Assembly: GCA_003529705.1 (NCBI GenBank)
Contig: DPVA01000228.1
Coordinates: 1,666 to 14,534, forward strand
DNA: 12,869 nucleotides
From: Gammaproteobacteria bacterium
GTDB lineage: Bacteria; Pseudomonadota; Gammaproteobacteria; Arenicellales; UBA868
Direction: 5' to 3'
A model generated the notes under the pieces. The model was not told the origin of the DNA, did not search any database, and worked only from the letters and a program-made list of their open reading frames with translations. Below are positions 6,008 through 12,869 of this stretch, piece by piece. The translations under genes and the position numbers were made by a program. Every line of letters begins with the position of its first letter. The stretch's first letter is position 1.

Positions 6008-8619
6008 GAGGGTGCAGTAGTAGTAATACCGTCCGCTAACTGATTACTCGAAATCCGCCCCAGGCTCTTGAGGCTAAAGGTCGCCATAAACTGAACACCT
6101 CCTTCGTCCTCGTCTTCGCGGGGGCGATCCTCAAGCGCAACCTGCAACGCCCAGCAACAGGCATCATAACCGAGACTGACACGGCTATAGGAGCCATGAT
6201 CGTCATTATCAGACCACCCGGTGAGGACGGCAGCCCCGAGTTGCCAGCGGGGTGCGAGCGGCCATTTCAGATCAAGTTCCAGATTACTGGATGCATCCTC
6301 CCAACGGTAGGAAATCCCCAGTTCACGTCGGAAATCCGGGCTGTACCGCCCCCCTAGGCGCCAGTTTCCAATCTCGCTATCTTCCCAGTTCCAGTTGGTG
6401 AATCCACTAGCGCTGATATCTTCATTAAGATGAAAAGTCGCATCAGCTAGGAAAGGAGAAAAATCACTCGAATCTGCACCAGCACCATCCAGCGTAACCT
6501 CGCGCTCGGCAAGATAAATCTGCTGAGCCAGCTGCCAACTGAACAGATCATTGCCGGAGTCCTCGGAATAGGTCTCGCTCGAAAGATTCAACGTGAATCC
6601 CTGGAAATTCTGGATTCTGTCTGAACCCCAAAACCCCCCGCCTAAAAAGGCATCGGCGATGTTGTCAAAACCCACCGAGCCAGAGTCAAAAACCGGTAGA
6701 TCATCCTGATCTTCATAGGGCACATAGTGATACGACAAACTCGGTACCAATGTCTGGGTATGATCTTCGCCTCGCCAGGTTACATCACGCTCCAGAAACA
6801 GTTTTGAGCCGATCTCAAAAAGATAAATGCCCCGCGTGGGGTTGGAAGGCTTATCCCTTGGCTGGTTCTCGACACTGTAGGCAGTATATGCATACGTCAG
6901 TTTAGGGATAATTTCACCGTAGGTCCGATCCATGGGGATAGCCAGTTCGACCTGATTATCCCACCTCAGACCAGTGGTTTTATTGGACGACGCGTGACCG
7001 AAATTGACCAACTCTGAATCATACTGCGGCTGGAATGAAAAGCGCGTACTGTCGTCCTGAAGATAACCGTCGGAATCTTCTGCGTTTAGAGCAAACGACT
7101 TTCCCCAGAAGACCCCGACTCCAGGGAGCCGGCTATAAGGTTCATCTGCTTTGGAAATACTACTGTCCAGGGTCTGGTACGAAGTGACATCCGCGTTGAC
7201 ACGAAAATCTTCCTCTTCGAGAAAAATGTCCATAGGCTCAATTGAAAAATCGACACGCTGGGGGATATGCGAGGCGCTACTGACCTGCAAATTATCGGAC
7301 AGATCATCGAGGTACTTCGTATCAGAAACGTATCCAACATCAACGCCATACCGAAGTTCACCCCAGCTGTCCTCGATGTATTGACTATGCTCATAACTCA
7401 AGCCGTAGCGGCTGGATCCAAATTTGCTGTCATCGGGCATGAATTCGCCACGCAAAATTCCGCTGGTGCAGGGAAATGAGCGACAGATGCTGTCATCTGA
7501 TCCGATATACCTGAACTCCCCAGACGTCAACAGACCACGATTCGCCATATAACGTCCTGCAAAGGTAGCATCACGCTGCGGCGCGATATTCCAGTAGTAT
7601 GGCACCTGGAAATTGAAACCCCAATTCTCTCCGTAGCCAACGGTGGGGAACAGCAACCCGCTTTTGCGCTCGTCGTTAATCGGGAAACTGAGCCGCGGCG
7701 CATAGGCGATCGGCACCCCGTAAAACCTCACCTTCAAGTGCTCTCCCGTGCCAATTCCTGACGCATGGTCCAGGGTAATCTCACTGGCTTCGATCATTAC
7801 GGAGTCGTCGCCGGCAACACAGCGAGAATACACGACGTCCTGGAGGCGCTCCCGGTCATGTCCGTCCAGGAAAAGCGCGCTGGCCGTTGCTCGCGCCTTG
7901 GCTCTTATGACTAGCGGCTCCTCAATTTCAGAGGCCGTCGTGACTGATACGTCGGAGGCTGTTTCATCTTGAGATCCATGGAAATCAAGATTAAGAATCT
8001 CACCCGACGGAAGTCGAATTACATCAGGGGTCGTCATTGCCGGGCCTTTTACACTTCCCGGGGCGCCCGCTGCGGAAAGGGTAAACCCTGATCGATCAAA
8101 ACTTGTTTGGGAAAAATCAACCACATTTCGCTTCGGAATCGGGTCCCGACGAGCCAACTGCAGGGTAACATCGCGCGCAGAGCCGATACGTGTCTCCATC
8201 TCAAGCGCAAGTTCCACTGCCGTTATGCGGTCTCCATTTTCCGAAATAAGAACCACATTCGTCGCGTCAAGAGACATCGTTCTCTTGTCAAAACGTATCA
8301 CATCAGCATATATCCCTCTTGCTCCCTGGGTCGCAAACGCCCCACCTTTAAGTTCCAATTGCTCCGGCGAAGGAATATCGATCTTGTCCGCTTCCAGGTT
8401 GATGGGTAGGCGGGTGGGATCTTCTGCAACGTAGGGAATTAGGTCTGTCGGAATAGCGATGGGATCAGCCGGGCAGGTCGTTTCATCGGCGAAAACCACG
8501 GGCGCCTCAGCAGCAGCGCCAGTTGATACCAACGTACCGGACAGACCCAGCAGCACCGAGAGGAAACGCATGGACCAATTGGTCTTTTCTCTGAGAACGC
8601 GCTGCGGGAATGATCTCAT
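5998..8619 (-). CDS. lptD: LPS-assembly outer membrane protein LptD
   Basis: The outer-membrane beta-barrel that, with LptE, inserts lipopolysaccharide into the outer leaflet. ATG 8619 is chosen (873 residues): AGGA lies 8 nt upstream and a normal signal peptide follows (hydrophobic MRFLSVLLGLSGTLVS, then GAAA-EA). An in-frame ATG at 8679 gives 893 residues but its AGGA is too close; ATG 8571, at the hydrophobic core, is also possible. In 893-residue numbering, the periplasmic jellyroll begins near 90, the four conserved cysteines are C69, C287 and the C841-C842 pair (equivalents of E. coli C31, C173, C724, C725), and the barrel runs from about 320 to the C-terminus. Aromatic-rich strands (SYHYVPYEDQDD, GISYRWEDA) fit a barrel. 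Relative to E. coli there is an extra segment of about 75-80 residues between the jellyroll and C287. It is first in an lptD-surA unit, divergent from murU. Confidence 0.95.
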   Translation of the reverse strand: MRSFPQRVLREKTNWSMRFLSVLLGLSGTLVSTGAAAEAPVVFADETTCPADPIAIPTDLIPYVAEDPTRLPINLEADKIDIPSPEQLELKGGAFATQGARGIYADVIRFDKRTMSLDATNVVLISENGDRITAVELALEMETRIGSARDVTLQLARRDPIPKRNVVDFSQTSFDRSGFTLSAAGAPGSVKGPAMTTPDVIRLPSGEILNLDFHGSQDETASDVSVTTASEIEEPLVIRAKARATASALFLDGHDRERLQDVVYSRCVAGDDSVMIEASEITLDHASGIGTGEHLKVRFYGVPIAYAPRLSFPINDERKSGLLFPTVGYGENWGFNFQVPYYWNIAPQRDATFAGRYMANRGLLTSGEFRYIGSDDSICRSFPCTSGILRGEFMPDDSKFGSSRYGLSYEHSQYIEDSWGELRYGVDVGYVSDTKYLDDLSDNLQVSSASHIPQRVDFSIEPMDIFLEEEDFRVNADVTSYQTLDSSISKADEPYSRLPGVGVFWGKSFALNAEDSDGYLQDDSTRFSFQPQYDSELVNFGHASSNKTTGLRWDNQVELAIPMDRTYGEIIPKLTYAYTAYSVENQPRDKPSNPTRGIYLFEIGSKLFLERDVTWRGEDHTQTLVPSLSYHYVPYEDQDDLPVFDSGSVGFDNIADAFLGGGFWGSDRIQNFQGFTLNLSSETYSEDSGNDLFSWQLAQQIYLAEREVTLDGAGADSSDFSPFLADATFHLNEDISASGFTNWNWEDSEIGNWRLGGRYSPDFRRELGISYRWEDASSNLELDLKWPLAPRWQLGAAVLTGWSDNDDHGSYSRVSLGYDACCWALQVALEDRPREDEDEGGVQFMATFSLKSLGRISSNQLADGITTTAPSWN

Positions 8620-8710
8620 CCTGGAAATCCTGGTGACAGTATGGCTGATCGGACGTCGCTGGTGGCTTTCCGCTGACATTTCCTGACAGCATCAGTCCGA
8701 TCGAAGCAGT

Positions 8711-8739
8711 ATTATAGGCAACCGTCCAGCCGCAGGAAA
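8711..8739 (-). promoter_or_regulatory. Candidate sigma-70 promoter of lptD-surA
   Basis: On the minus strand a perfect TATAAT (plus-strand 8711-8716) lies 17 bp downstream of TTTCCT (8734-8739), a weak -35 match (3 of 6). Transcription would start near 8704, giving a leader of about 85 nt to ATG 8619. E. coli lptD is also served by sigma-E; I saw no convincing GGAACTT-type sigma-E element in the right place here. Confidence 0.5.
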
Positions 8740-8777
8740 TCTGCCCGAGGTGTACAGCAGATTTATGGAACTGCTCC

Positions 8778-9467
8778 ATGACAACAAGATCCGCGATGAT
8801 ACTGGCTGCCGGTCGTGGCGAACGGCTTGCACCACTAACCGATCTGACGCCAAAACCCTTGCTCGAGATTGCAGGGGAACCGCTGATCGACCACCACCTC
8901 CGCGCGCTCGCCCACGCAGGCATCACCCAGATAACTGTCAACGTCGCCCATTTAAGCGAACAGATCGTTGCCCATCTAACGAGTGTCCGCCCTGGCGCTA
9001 TCCGGGTTGATTTCTCTCATGAGTCGCAAGGCGCCCTTGAAACAGGGGGTGGCATTCATAATGCGCTCGATCTTATTGAGAGTGATCCCTTTATCGTGGT
9101 GAATGCCGATATCTGGACCAACTTTCCATTCGCGGCGCTGCCAGATGCAATCGACAGTCTTGCCCACCTTGTTCTGGTTACAAATCCACCACACCACCCC
9201 GGCGGAGATTTTGTGCTTCGTGATGGGATGGTCCAGAAGACAGGTCGAGACCCAACGACTACCCTTACCTACTCCGGAATCGGGCTTTATCAAAAGTGTC
9301 TGTTTAAAGATTGCAGCAGCGGTCGTTTTCCGCTGGCACCGCTATTGCACAAAGCCGCACAGGCGGGTCAACTCAGCGGCGAAGTCTATCGCGGCAACTG
9401 GATTGATATCGGTACCCCGAAACGACTGATGGAAGCGCAGCGCCAAGCGCGGACTCATCTGGGATAG
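8778..9467 (+). CDS. murU: N-acetylmuramate alpha-1-phosphate uridylyltransferase MurU
   Basis: A 229-residue nucleotidyltransferase that converts MurNAc-1-phosphate and UTP to UDP-MurNAc in the cell-wall recycling route that bypasses de novo synthesis (and fosfomycin's target). The Rossmann-like signature LAAGRGERLAPLT (9-21) with Lys26, the LETGGGIHNAL segment (87-97), VVNADIW with metal ligand Asp111, and the closing WIDIGTPKRL (208-217) match Pseudomonas MurU well. HLVLVTNPPHHPGGDF (130-145) is also typical of MurU rather than of glucose-1-phosphate transferases. The start is ATG 8778 with GGAA 7 nt upstream; ATG 8796 is an alternative. The gene is divergent from lptD, as in Pseudomonas, but the kinase gene amgK that normally precedes murU is missing: only about 100-160 bp separate it from lptD. 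It ends convergently with lipB. Confidence 0.92.
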   Translation: MTTRSAMILAAGRGERLAPLTDLTPKPLLEIAGEPLIDHHLRALAHAGITQITVNVAHLSEQIVAHLTSVRPGAIRVDFSHESQGALETGGGIHNALDLIESDPFIVVNADIWTNFPFAALPDAIDSLAHLVLVTNPPHHPGGDFVLRDGMVQKTGRDPTTTLTYSGIGLYQKCLFKDCSSGRFPLAPLLHKAAQAGQLSGEVYRGNWIDIGTPKRLMEAQRQARTHLG

Positions 9468-9482
9468 TACTCATTCGAGTAC
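9467..9482. terminator. Hairpin between convergent murU and lipB
   Basis: A perfect 6-bp inverted repeat GTACTC-ATTC-GAGTAC begins at the last base of the murU stop codon; a second pairing of the same right arm with a downstream TACTC (GAGTA-CAAA-TACTC) is possible as an alternative fold. There is no U-tract on either strand. Position between convergent stops suggests termination or 3'-end protection for both transcripts. Confidence 0.45.
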
Positions 9483-9503
9483 AAATACTCTGGTGCTCTG
9501 AGT

Positions 9504-10136
9504 TTAGTTCTTATGTGACATTTCGGCAGAAAGTCTGACCCGAAGGATCTCTTCTAGGGTGTCGGCAGCCTCGCCCACGGTTATCTCCAATCCTCGTTCT
9601 TTAATGCTGGTCACGCGAAGCCCTGAGAATCCGCACGGATTGATCCTGGAAAAAGGATCCAAATCCATATCAACGTTCAGGCTGAGACCATGATAGCAGC
9701 AGCCGGAACGAACTCTCAGCCCCAGTGCCGCGATCTTTTCGCCATCAACATAAACTCCTGGCGCACCGGGCTTGGTTACGGCATCGAGACCGAATTGATC
9801 CAAAAGCGTAATCAGTGATGTTTCTATCAGATTGACGAGTTGGCGGATCCCAAGGCCCAACCGCCGAAGATCAAGTAGCAGATAGGTAACCAGTTGCCCA
9901 GGTCCGTGATAGGTGATCTGCCCGCCGCGATCAGATTTCAAGAGAGGAATCTCGCTACGACCGTCCTGCACGGACTCGCGGCAACTGACACCTTGGGTAT
10001 ACACCGGTGCGTGCTCGAGAAACCAGACTTCATCGGGAGTCTCGGACCCTCGAGTGCGCGTCCATTCACGCATCTTTGCCAGCGTTGCTGCGTAATCTCG
10101 GGTCCCCAATCGGCGAAACTCTAACGGCAACATCAT
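9504..10136 (-). CDS. lipB: Octanoyl-[acyl carrier protein]:protein octanoyltransferase LipB
   Basis: Transfers octanoate from acyl carrier protein to lipoyl domains of 2-oxoacid dehydrogenases and the glycine cleavage system, the first step of de novo protein lipoylation. The diagnostic substrate-binding motif RGGQITYHGPGQLVTY and the two catalytic residues, Lys in GEKIAALG and Cys in NPCGF (Lys139 and Cys173 when counted from a GTG at 10151), are present. ATG 10136 is preferred: an AGGTGA lies about 11 nt upstream and the protein then starts MMLPLEFRRLG, like family members; the GTG at 10151 would add five residues. It follows ybeD by 23 nt and is last in the mltB-rlpA-dacA-ybeD-lipB run. 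LipA, the sulfur-inserting partner often encoded next, is not downstream; murU converges there instead. Confidence 0.95.
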   Translation of the reverse strand: MMLPLEFRRLGTRDYAATLAKMREWTRTRGSETPDEVWFLEHAPVYTQGVSCRESVQDGRSEIPLLKSDRGGQITYHGPGQLVTYLLLDLRRLGLGIRQLVNLIETSLITLLDQFGLDAVTKPGAPGVYVDGEKIAALGLRVRSGCCYHGLSLNVDMDLDPFSRINPCGFSGLRVTSIKERGLEITVGEAADTLEEILRVRLSAEMSHKN

Positions 10137-10159
10137 GGTTCGTGATTTCACCTTTGCCG

Positions 10160-10447
10160 CTAAAGCGTCAGCAGGACGTCACTCTCACTGTTTAAGTCCA
10201 TGTATATTGCATCCAACTGTTCACGGCTGACTGCCTTGATGGTACAACTCACCGAGACATACTTGGAAGCACCACTCTCGCGGGTTCGAACATCGAGAAT
10301 CTTTGCGTCGCCCAAATGCCGCGAGACAATTTTTTGGACACGCTCATCGAAACCGAGAGTCTGCTTTCCCATTGCCTTGATCTGAAACTCACAGGGGAAA
10401 CTCAGCAGTTCCTCAAATCTCTCAGGCGATTCATCCTCTGCGGACAT
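10160..10447 (-). CDS. ybeD: YbeD/DUF493 family protein
   Basis: A 95-residue small protein with the DUF493 layout: LLSFPCEFQIKAMGK near residues 14-28, a central helix (FDERVQKIVSRHLGD) and the closing strand region SKYVSVSCTIKAVSREQLDAIY, i.e. an ACT-like alpha/beta fold. YbeD is conserved next to lipB in gammaproteobacteria; a regulatory role linked to lipoylation or to dacA has been suggested from context but its function is not established. The chosen ATG 10447 shares its A with the dacA stop (TGATG), so translational coupling is likely; an in-frame ATG at 10492 inside dacA would add 15 residues without family support. Confidence 0.88.
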   Translation of the reverse strand: MSAEDESPERFEELLSFPCEFQIKAMGKQTLGFDERVQKIVSRHLGDAKILDVRTRESGASKYVSVSCTIKAVSREQLDAIYMDLNSESDVLLTL

Positions 10448-11628
10448 CAATGAAACCAGAGTCGGATGGTATCGGACAGTCGGTCCATCCATGATCCTGC
10501 CTCCACTCCCTCAAGCGCTATCAGGGGGCGCGACAACAGCTCAGCACTGCTCAATGTCACAGTCAATGTTCCGAGTTTCTGTCCTTGCGCAACAGGTGCC
10601 ACAACGGGATCGGTCAGGGACACACCCGCTTTCAGTTTTTTACCAAGCCCTTTCGCCAGAATCAGTGCAATCGGATCTGACAGGCCCAGCGGGACGGCCT
10701 CAGCATCTCCTTTGAATACAGGGGTTTCCACAACTTTCTGGCCGGCCGGATATAAATCGTGGTGTTCGTAGGCGGCAAAACCGAAACGGAGCAGCGAATA
10801 AACGGCGTCCGCCCGCTCACGATTGCTCTTGGCCCCAATCACCGTGCCGATCAGCCTCATACCATCCCGCTCGGCAGAGCCGACCAGACAATACCCTGCT
10901 GATCGGGTATGGCCGGTCTTGACACCATCAATACTGCTATCGCGTCCGAGCAACGGGTTGCGGTTCTTCTGAGTAATATTGTTCCAGGTAAACTCTCGTA
11001 TGGCATACAACGCATAGTGATCCGGCTGCTCGTCGATAATGGCGCGGGTCAGCAAGGTCACATCCCGTGCTGTGGTGAAATGATCCGGATGTGGCATCCC
11101 GGCGCTGTTGACAAAGTGGCTATTGGTCATACCGAGTTCGGCAGCAGTCTGATTCATCAGATCCGCAAAGCCCTCTTCACTTCCGGCAATATGTTCTGCC
11201 AACGCGACGGCAGAGTCGTTGCCCGACTGCACAATCAAGCCCATCAGCAGATCCTTGATCTCGACTTTGTCACCGGCTTCGATAAACATTCGCGATCCTT
11301 CCGAGCGCCACGCTTTCTCGCTCACCAGCACGATATCATCGAGTTCCACCGTGCCGCGTTCAACTTCACGAAAAACAATGTAGGCGGTCATTAACTTGGT
11401 CAGACTAGCAGGCTCCACCGGCGAATCGGCACGGTGGGCCGCGAGCATCAGCCCAGTGGCAGCATCCATCAACAGCCACGAGGAGACTTTTAATTTCGGC
11501 GGCGGAATGGTTGACCGCATCGCCTCGGAAAGATCTGACCCGATCTCCGCGGACGCCACAGATGGCATGAGCACAAGACACATGCTCAAGATGGTGCGGC
11601 GAAGCACGTTTACGCACTTTCTGGTCAT
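10447..11628 (-). CDS. dacA: D-alanyl-D-alanine carboxypeptidase (PBP5/6 family)
   Basis: A 393-residue low-molecular-mass penicillin-binding protein that removes the terminal D-Ala from peptidoglycan pentapeptides in the periplasm. All three active-site motifs are seen: SLTK (nucleophile Ser75, Lys78), SGN (135-137) and KTG (237-239) in DGVKTGHTRSAGY. The signal peptide ends at SVASA-E (cleavage after residue 27). The last residues (EAGSWMDRLSDTIRLWFH) look like the C-terminal amphipathic helix that anchors PBP5 to the outer face of the inner membrane. ATG 11628 is preferred over GTG 11640, which overlaps the rlpA stop and has AGGGA directly against it; AGGGAG lies about 11 nt from the ATG. 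The mltB-rlpA-dacA-ybeD order is the standard gammaproteobacterial cluster. Confidence 0.95.
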   Translation of the reverse strand: MTRKCVNVLRRTILSMCLVLMPSVASAEIGSDLSEAMRSTIPPPKLKVSSWLLMDAATGLMLAAHRADSPVEPASLTKLMTAYIVFREVERGTVELDDIVLVSEKAWRSEGSRMFIEAGDKVEIKDLLMGLIVQSGNDSAVALAEHIAGSEEGFADLMNQTAAELGMTNSHFVNSAGMPHPDHFTTARDVTLLTRAIIDEQPDHYALYAIREFTWNNITQKNRNPLLGRDSSIDGVKTGHTRSAGYCLVGSAERDGMRLIGTVIGAKSNRERADAVYSLLRFGFAAYEHHDLYPAGQKVVETPVFKGDAEAVPLGLSDPIALILAKGLGKKLKAGVSLTDPVVAPVAQGQKLGTLTVTLSSAELLSRPLIALEGVEAGSWMDRLSDTIRLWFH

Positions 11629-11636
11629 AATAGATA

Positions 11637-12452
11637 TCACTCCCTGACTGCCGTCGGCTTAAGGCCGGTTATTTCCATGATAATTGCTCGCTGGGTTCTT
11701 ATTGCGCTCGTGCCGGAGACCGGGCCAGCCTGGACCCGATAATACCGATTCTCCTTGTATTCCACCGTCACAATCCGAATGTCAGGAATACCCGCCCGGA
11801 TCAACTTCGCCTTGAGGCGCTCAGCATTATCTTGGAGACGGAAACTCCCCGCTTGAAGGAACACCCGCTGCTGTCGCTCACCTCTAACTGATCTCGCGGA
11901 GGACATCTGTCGACCCGTGGCAGTACCAACGACCTGGATATCGACTGGCGCCGTCCCTGACATTACGATGCCCAGTTTTTTTGCCGCCATATAGGAGAGG
12001 TCCAATATCCTGCCGCCGAGGAACGGCCCCCGATCATTCACCCGTACTACGACCTCTTGGTCGTTGCGCAGGTTCCGTACTCGCAGGTAACTGGGCAATG
12101 GCAGAGTTTTATGTGCTGCAGTCATTGCAAACATATCGTACTCATCCCCATTGGCAGTGGTCCGGCCATGAAATTTCCGGCCATACCAGGAAGCTTCTCC
12201 AGTTTCCGAATAACCAACCATGACCGAAGACATCGGCACGTAACGGATGCCGAAAACCTGGTATGGCGAATTGCCGATTGTGCTTAAAGGTTCCGCCCGA
12301 GGCACAGCATCGGCAACCGTTGAAGGATCAGGGCTGGAGTTGGGAGGTCCGTCATCCTCAAAATAAGCGCCCGATGAAGAATCACGAAAAACGCTGCATC
12401 CGGTGAGCGTCAGGAGTACGGCTGTCACGACAATGCAGCGCAGCAACCACAC
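11637..12452 (-). CDS. rlpA: RlpA-family septal lipoprotein (DPBB plus SPOR domains)
   Basis: A 271-residue lipoprotein. The signal peptide ends in a lipobox LTGC with Cys19, which would be lipidated; Ser20 predicts outer-membrane sorting. A low-complexity linker (22-60) precedes the double-psi beta-barrel (about 85-175: GEASWYGRKFHG, TAAHKTLPLP, VVRVNDRGPF, RILDLSYMAAKKLG) and a C-terminal SPOR domain (about 196-267), which binds denuded glycan at division septa. Pseudomonas RlpA is a lytic transglycosylase acting on denuded glycan. The conserved His114 and Asp140 of the active site are present, but the NGE motif reads NGD (Asp103), a conservative change at a presumed catalytic acid. The start is GTG 12452, with GGGAG 6 nt upstream and 2 nt after the mltB stop. 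It is read together with mltB and dacA. Confidence 0.93.
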   Translation of the reverse strand: MWLLRCIVVTAVLLTLTGCSVFRDSSSGAYFEDDGPPNSSPDPSTVADAVPRAEPLSTIGNSPYQVFGIRYVPMSSVMVGYSETGEASWYGRKFHGRTTANGDEYDMFAMTAAHKTLPLPSYLRVRNLRNDQEVVVRVNDRGPFLGGRILDLSYMAAKKLGIVMSGTAPVDIQVVGTATGRQMSSARSVRGERQQRVFLQAGSFRLQDNAERLKAKLIRAGIPDIRIVTVEYKENRYYRVQAGPVSGTSAIRTQRAIIMEITGLKPTAVRE

Positions 12453-12454
12453 CG

Positions 12455-12869
12455 TCAGCTCCCGGTGGCCGAAGCGATCTGCTCTGCCAACTCAAACACC
12501 GACATCGCATAATTTTGACTTCGGTTATATCGGGTAATCACAAAAAAGTTGTGGTGGCCCAGCCGATAATCCGCGCCGAGCTTTCCCTCAAAGCGCATCA
12601 CACCCACTTTCTCTTCCGCATCTCCCGATACCGCAATCTCCAGCGCCTGGATCGCCGAGAGCGGTGAGTTTGGACTCAGCTTGCGTGTCACCATGGACTC
12701 AAGTGCCTCCGGCGCGTTAAGAACCCGCGTGACAATCTCTTCACCTGGACGCCAACGGTGGCGGGCCAGATAATTGGCCGCGCTGCCGATTGCATCCGCA
12801 ACGCTGTTCAGGAGATCAGCCCGGCCATCACCGTCAAAGTCGATAGCGTAGCTGCGGTAACTGCTGGGC
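12455..12869 (-). CDS. mltB: Membrane-bound lytic murein transglycosylase B, C-terminal part (5' end outside window)
   Basis: The frame is open from the window end to a stop at 12455, giving 137 C-terminal residues. YAIDFDGDGRADLLNSVADA followed by IGSAANYLARHRWRPGEE is the calcium-binding-like and substrate-groove region typical of MltB, and the tail YRLGHHNFFVITRYNRSQNY-AMSVFELAEQI is characteristic of the family. MltB cleaves the MurNAc-GlcNAc bond with formation of 1,6-anhydroMurNAc; its catalytic Glu lies upstream, outside the window. An internal ATG at 12694 is not the start, because homologous sequence continues upstream of it. It heads the visible part of the mltB-rlpA-dacA-ybeD-lipB cluster, with the 1,6-anhydro products feeding the recycling route that includes MurU. 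Confidence 0.93.
   Translation of the reverse strand, partial: PSSYRSYAIDFDGDGRADLLNSVADAIGSAANYLARHRWRPGEEIVTRVLNAPEALESMVTRKLSPNSPLSAIQALEIAVSGDAEEKVGVMRFEGKLGADYRLGHHNFFVITRYNRSQNYAMSVFELAEQIASATGS

Noticed and set aside
8683..8715. Plus-strand CTGACA and TATTAT as a sigma-70 promoter for murU
   Set aside because: The spacer would be 21 bp, too long for a normal promoter; the same AT-rich block is better explained as the minus-strand lptD -10.
8767..8773. GGAACTG as a sigma-E -35 element
   Set aside because: It faces murU rather than lptD, lies just before the murU start, and lacks a matching -10; it is better read as part of the murU ribosome site.
8687..8806. Plus-strand reading frame upstream of murU considered as an amgK remnant (LPEVYSRFMELLHD)
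   Set aside because: Only about 20 codons lie before murU, the match to AmgK C-termini is not convincing, and the stretch also holds the lptD promoter.
8507..8941. Minus-strand open frame of 144 codons spanning the lptD-murU junction
   Set aside because: Overlaps the lptD 5' end in another frame and runs antisense through murU; its composition is that of a shadow frame.
10909..11394. Plus-strand open frame of 161 codons
   Set aside because: Entirely antisense to dacA, which has all its catalytic motifs; no ribosome site and no recognisable domain.

Overview
The window looks like chromosomal DNA from a gammaproteobacterium of intermediate GC content, probably free-living or environmental. 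This is inferred from gene content and order: lptD-surA, mltB-rlpA-dacA-ybeD-lipB, ubiK-comM beside a P-II gene, and murU divergent from lptD are all neighbourhoods typical of Pseudomonas-like and related gammaproteobacteria. Almost every base belongs to a recognisable gene, and no tRNA, rRNA, CRISPR array, insertion sequence or prophage gene is visible.

Layout. (1) 1-1053, minus strand: a hotdog thioesterase followed by an L-2-haloacid dehalogenase that is cut by the window start. (2) 1118-1918, plus: an ECHDC3-like crotonase-fold protein, divergent from the thioesterase and convergent with comM. (3) 1940-3748, minus: ubiK-comM. (4) 3749-4365: a regulatory interval with a consensus sigma-54 promoter and two NtrC-like sites, driving a P-II gene (glnK) on the plus strand. 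(5) 4646-8619, minus: lptD-surA, overlapping by 10 nt. (6) 8778-9467, plus: murU, divergent from lptD. (7) 9504-12869, minus: lipB, ybeD, dacA, rlpA and the 3' part of mltB, tightly packed and read from mltB to lipB.

The genes fall into three themes. The largest is the cell envelope: LPS export to the outer membrane (LptD), outer-membrane protein folding (SurA), and peptidoglycan trimming, remodelling and recycling (DacA, RlpA, MltB, MurU). The second is nitrogen status sensing: a P-II protein under apparent NtrC/sigma-54 control. The third is acyl-group, quinone and small-molecule metabolism: the haloacid dehalogenase, thioesterase, crotonase-like protein, UbiK and LipB.

I do not see a clearly new biological system. 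The points most worth a second look are: the P-II gene (textbook promoter, no amtB beside it, substitutions at two normally invariant glycines of the ligand pocket, ambiguous ATG/TTG start); an almost perfect 44-bp palindrome between glnK and surA; hairpins without U-tracts at all three convergent gene junctions; murU without its usual partner amgK; a roughly 75-80 residue insertion in LptD; a Glu-to-Asp change at the presumed RlpA catalytic position; and a crotonase lacking both hydratase glutamates.
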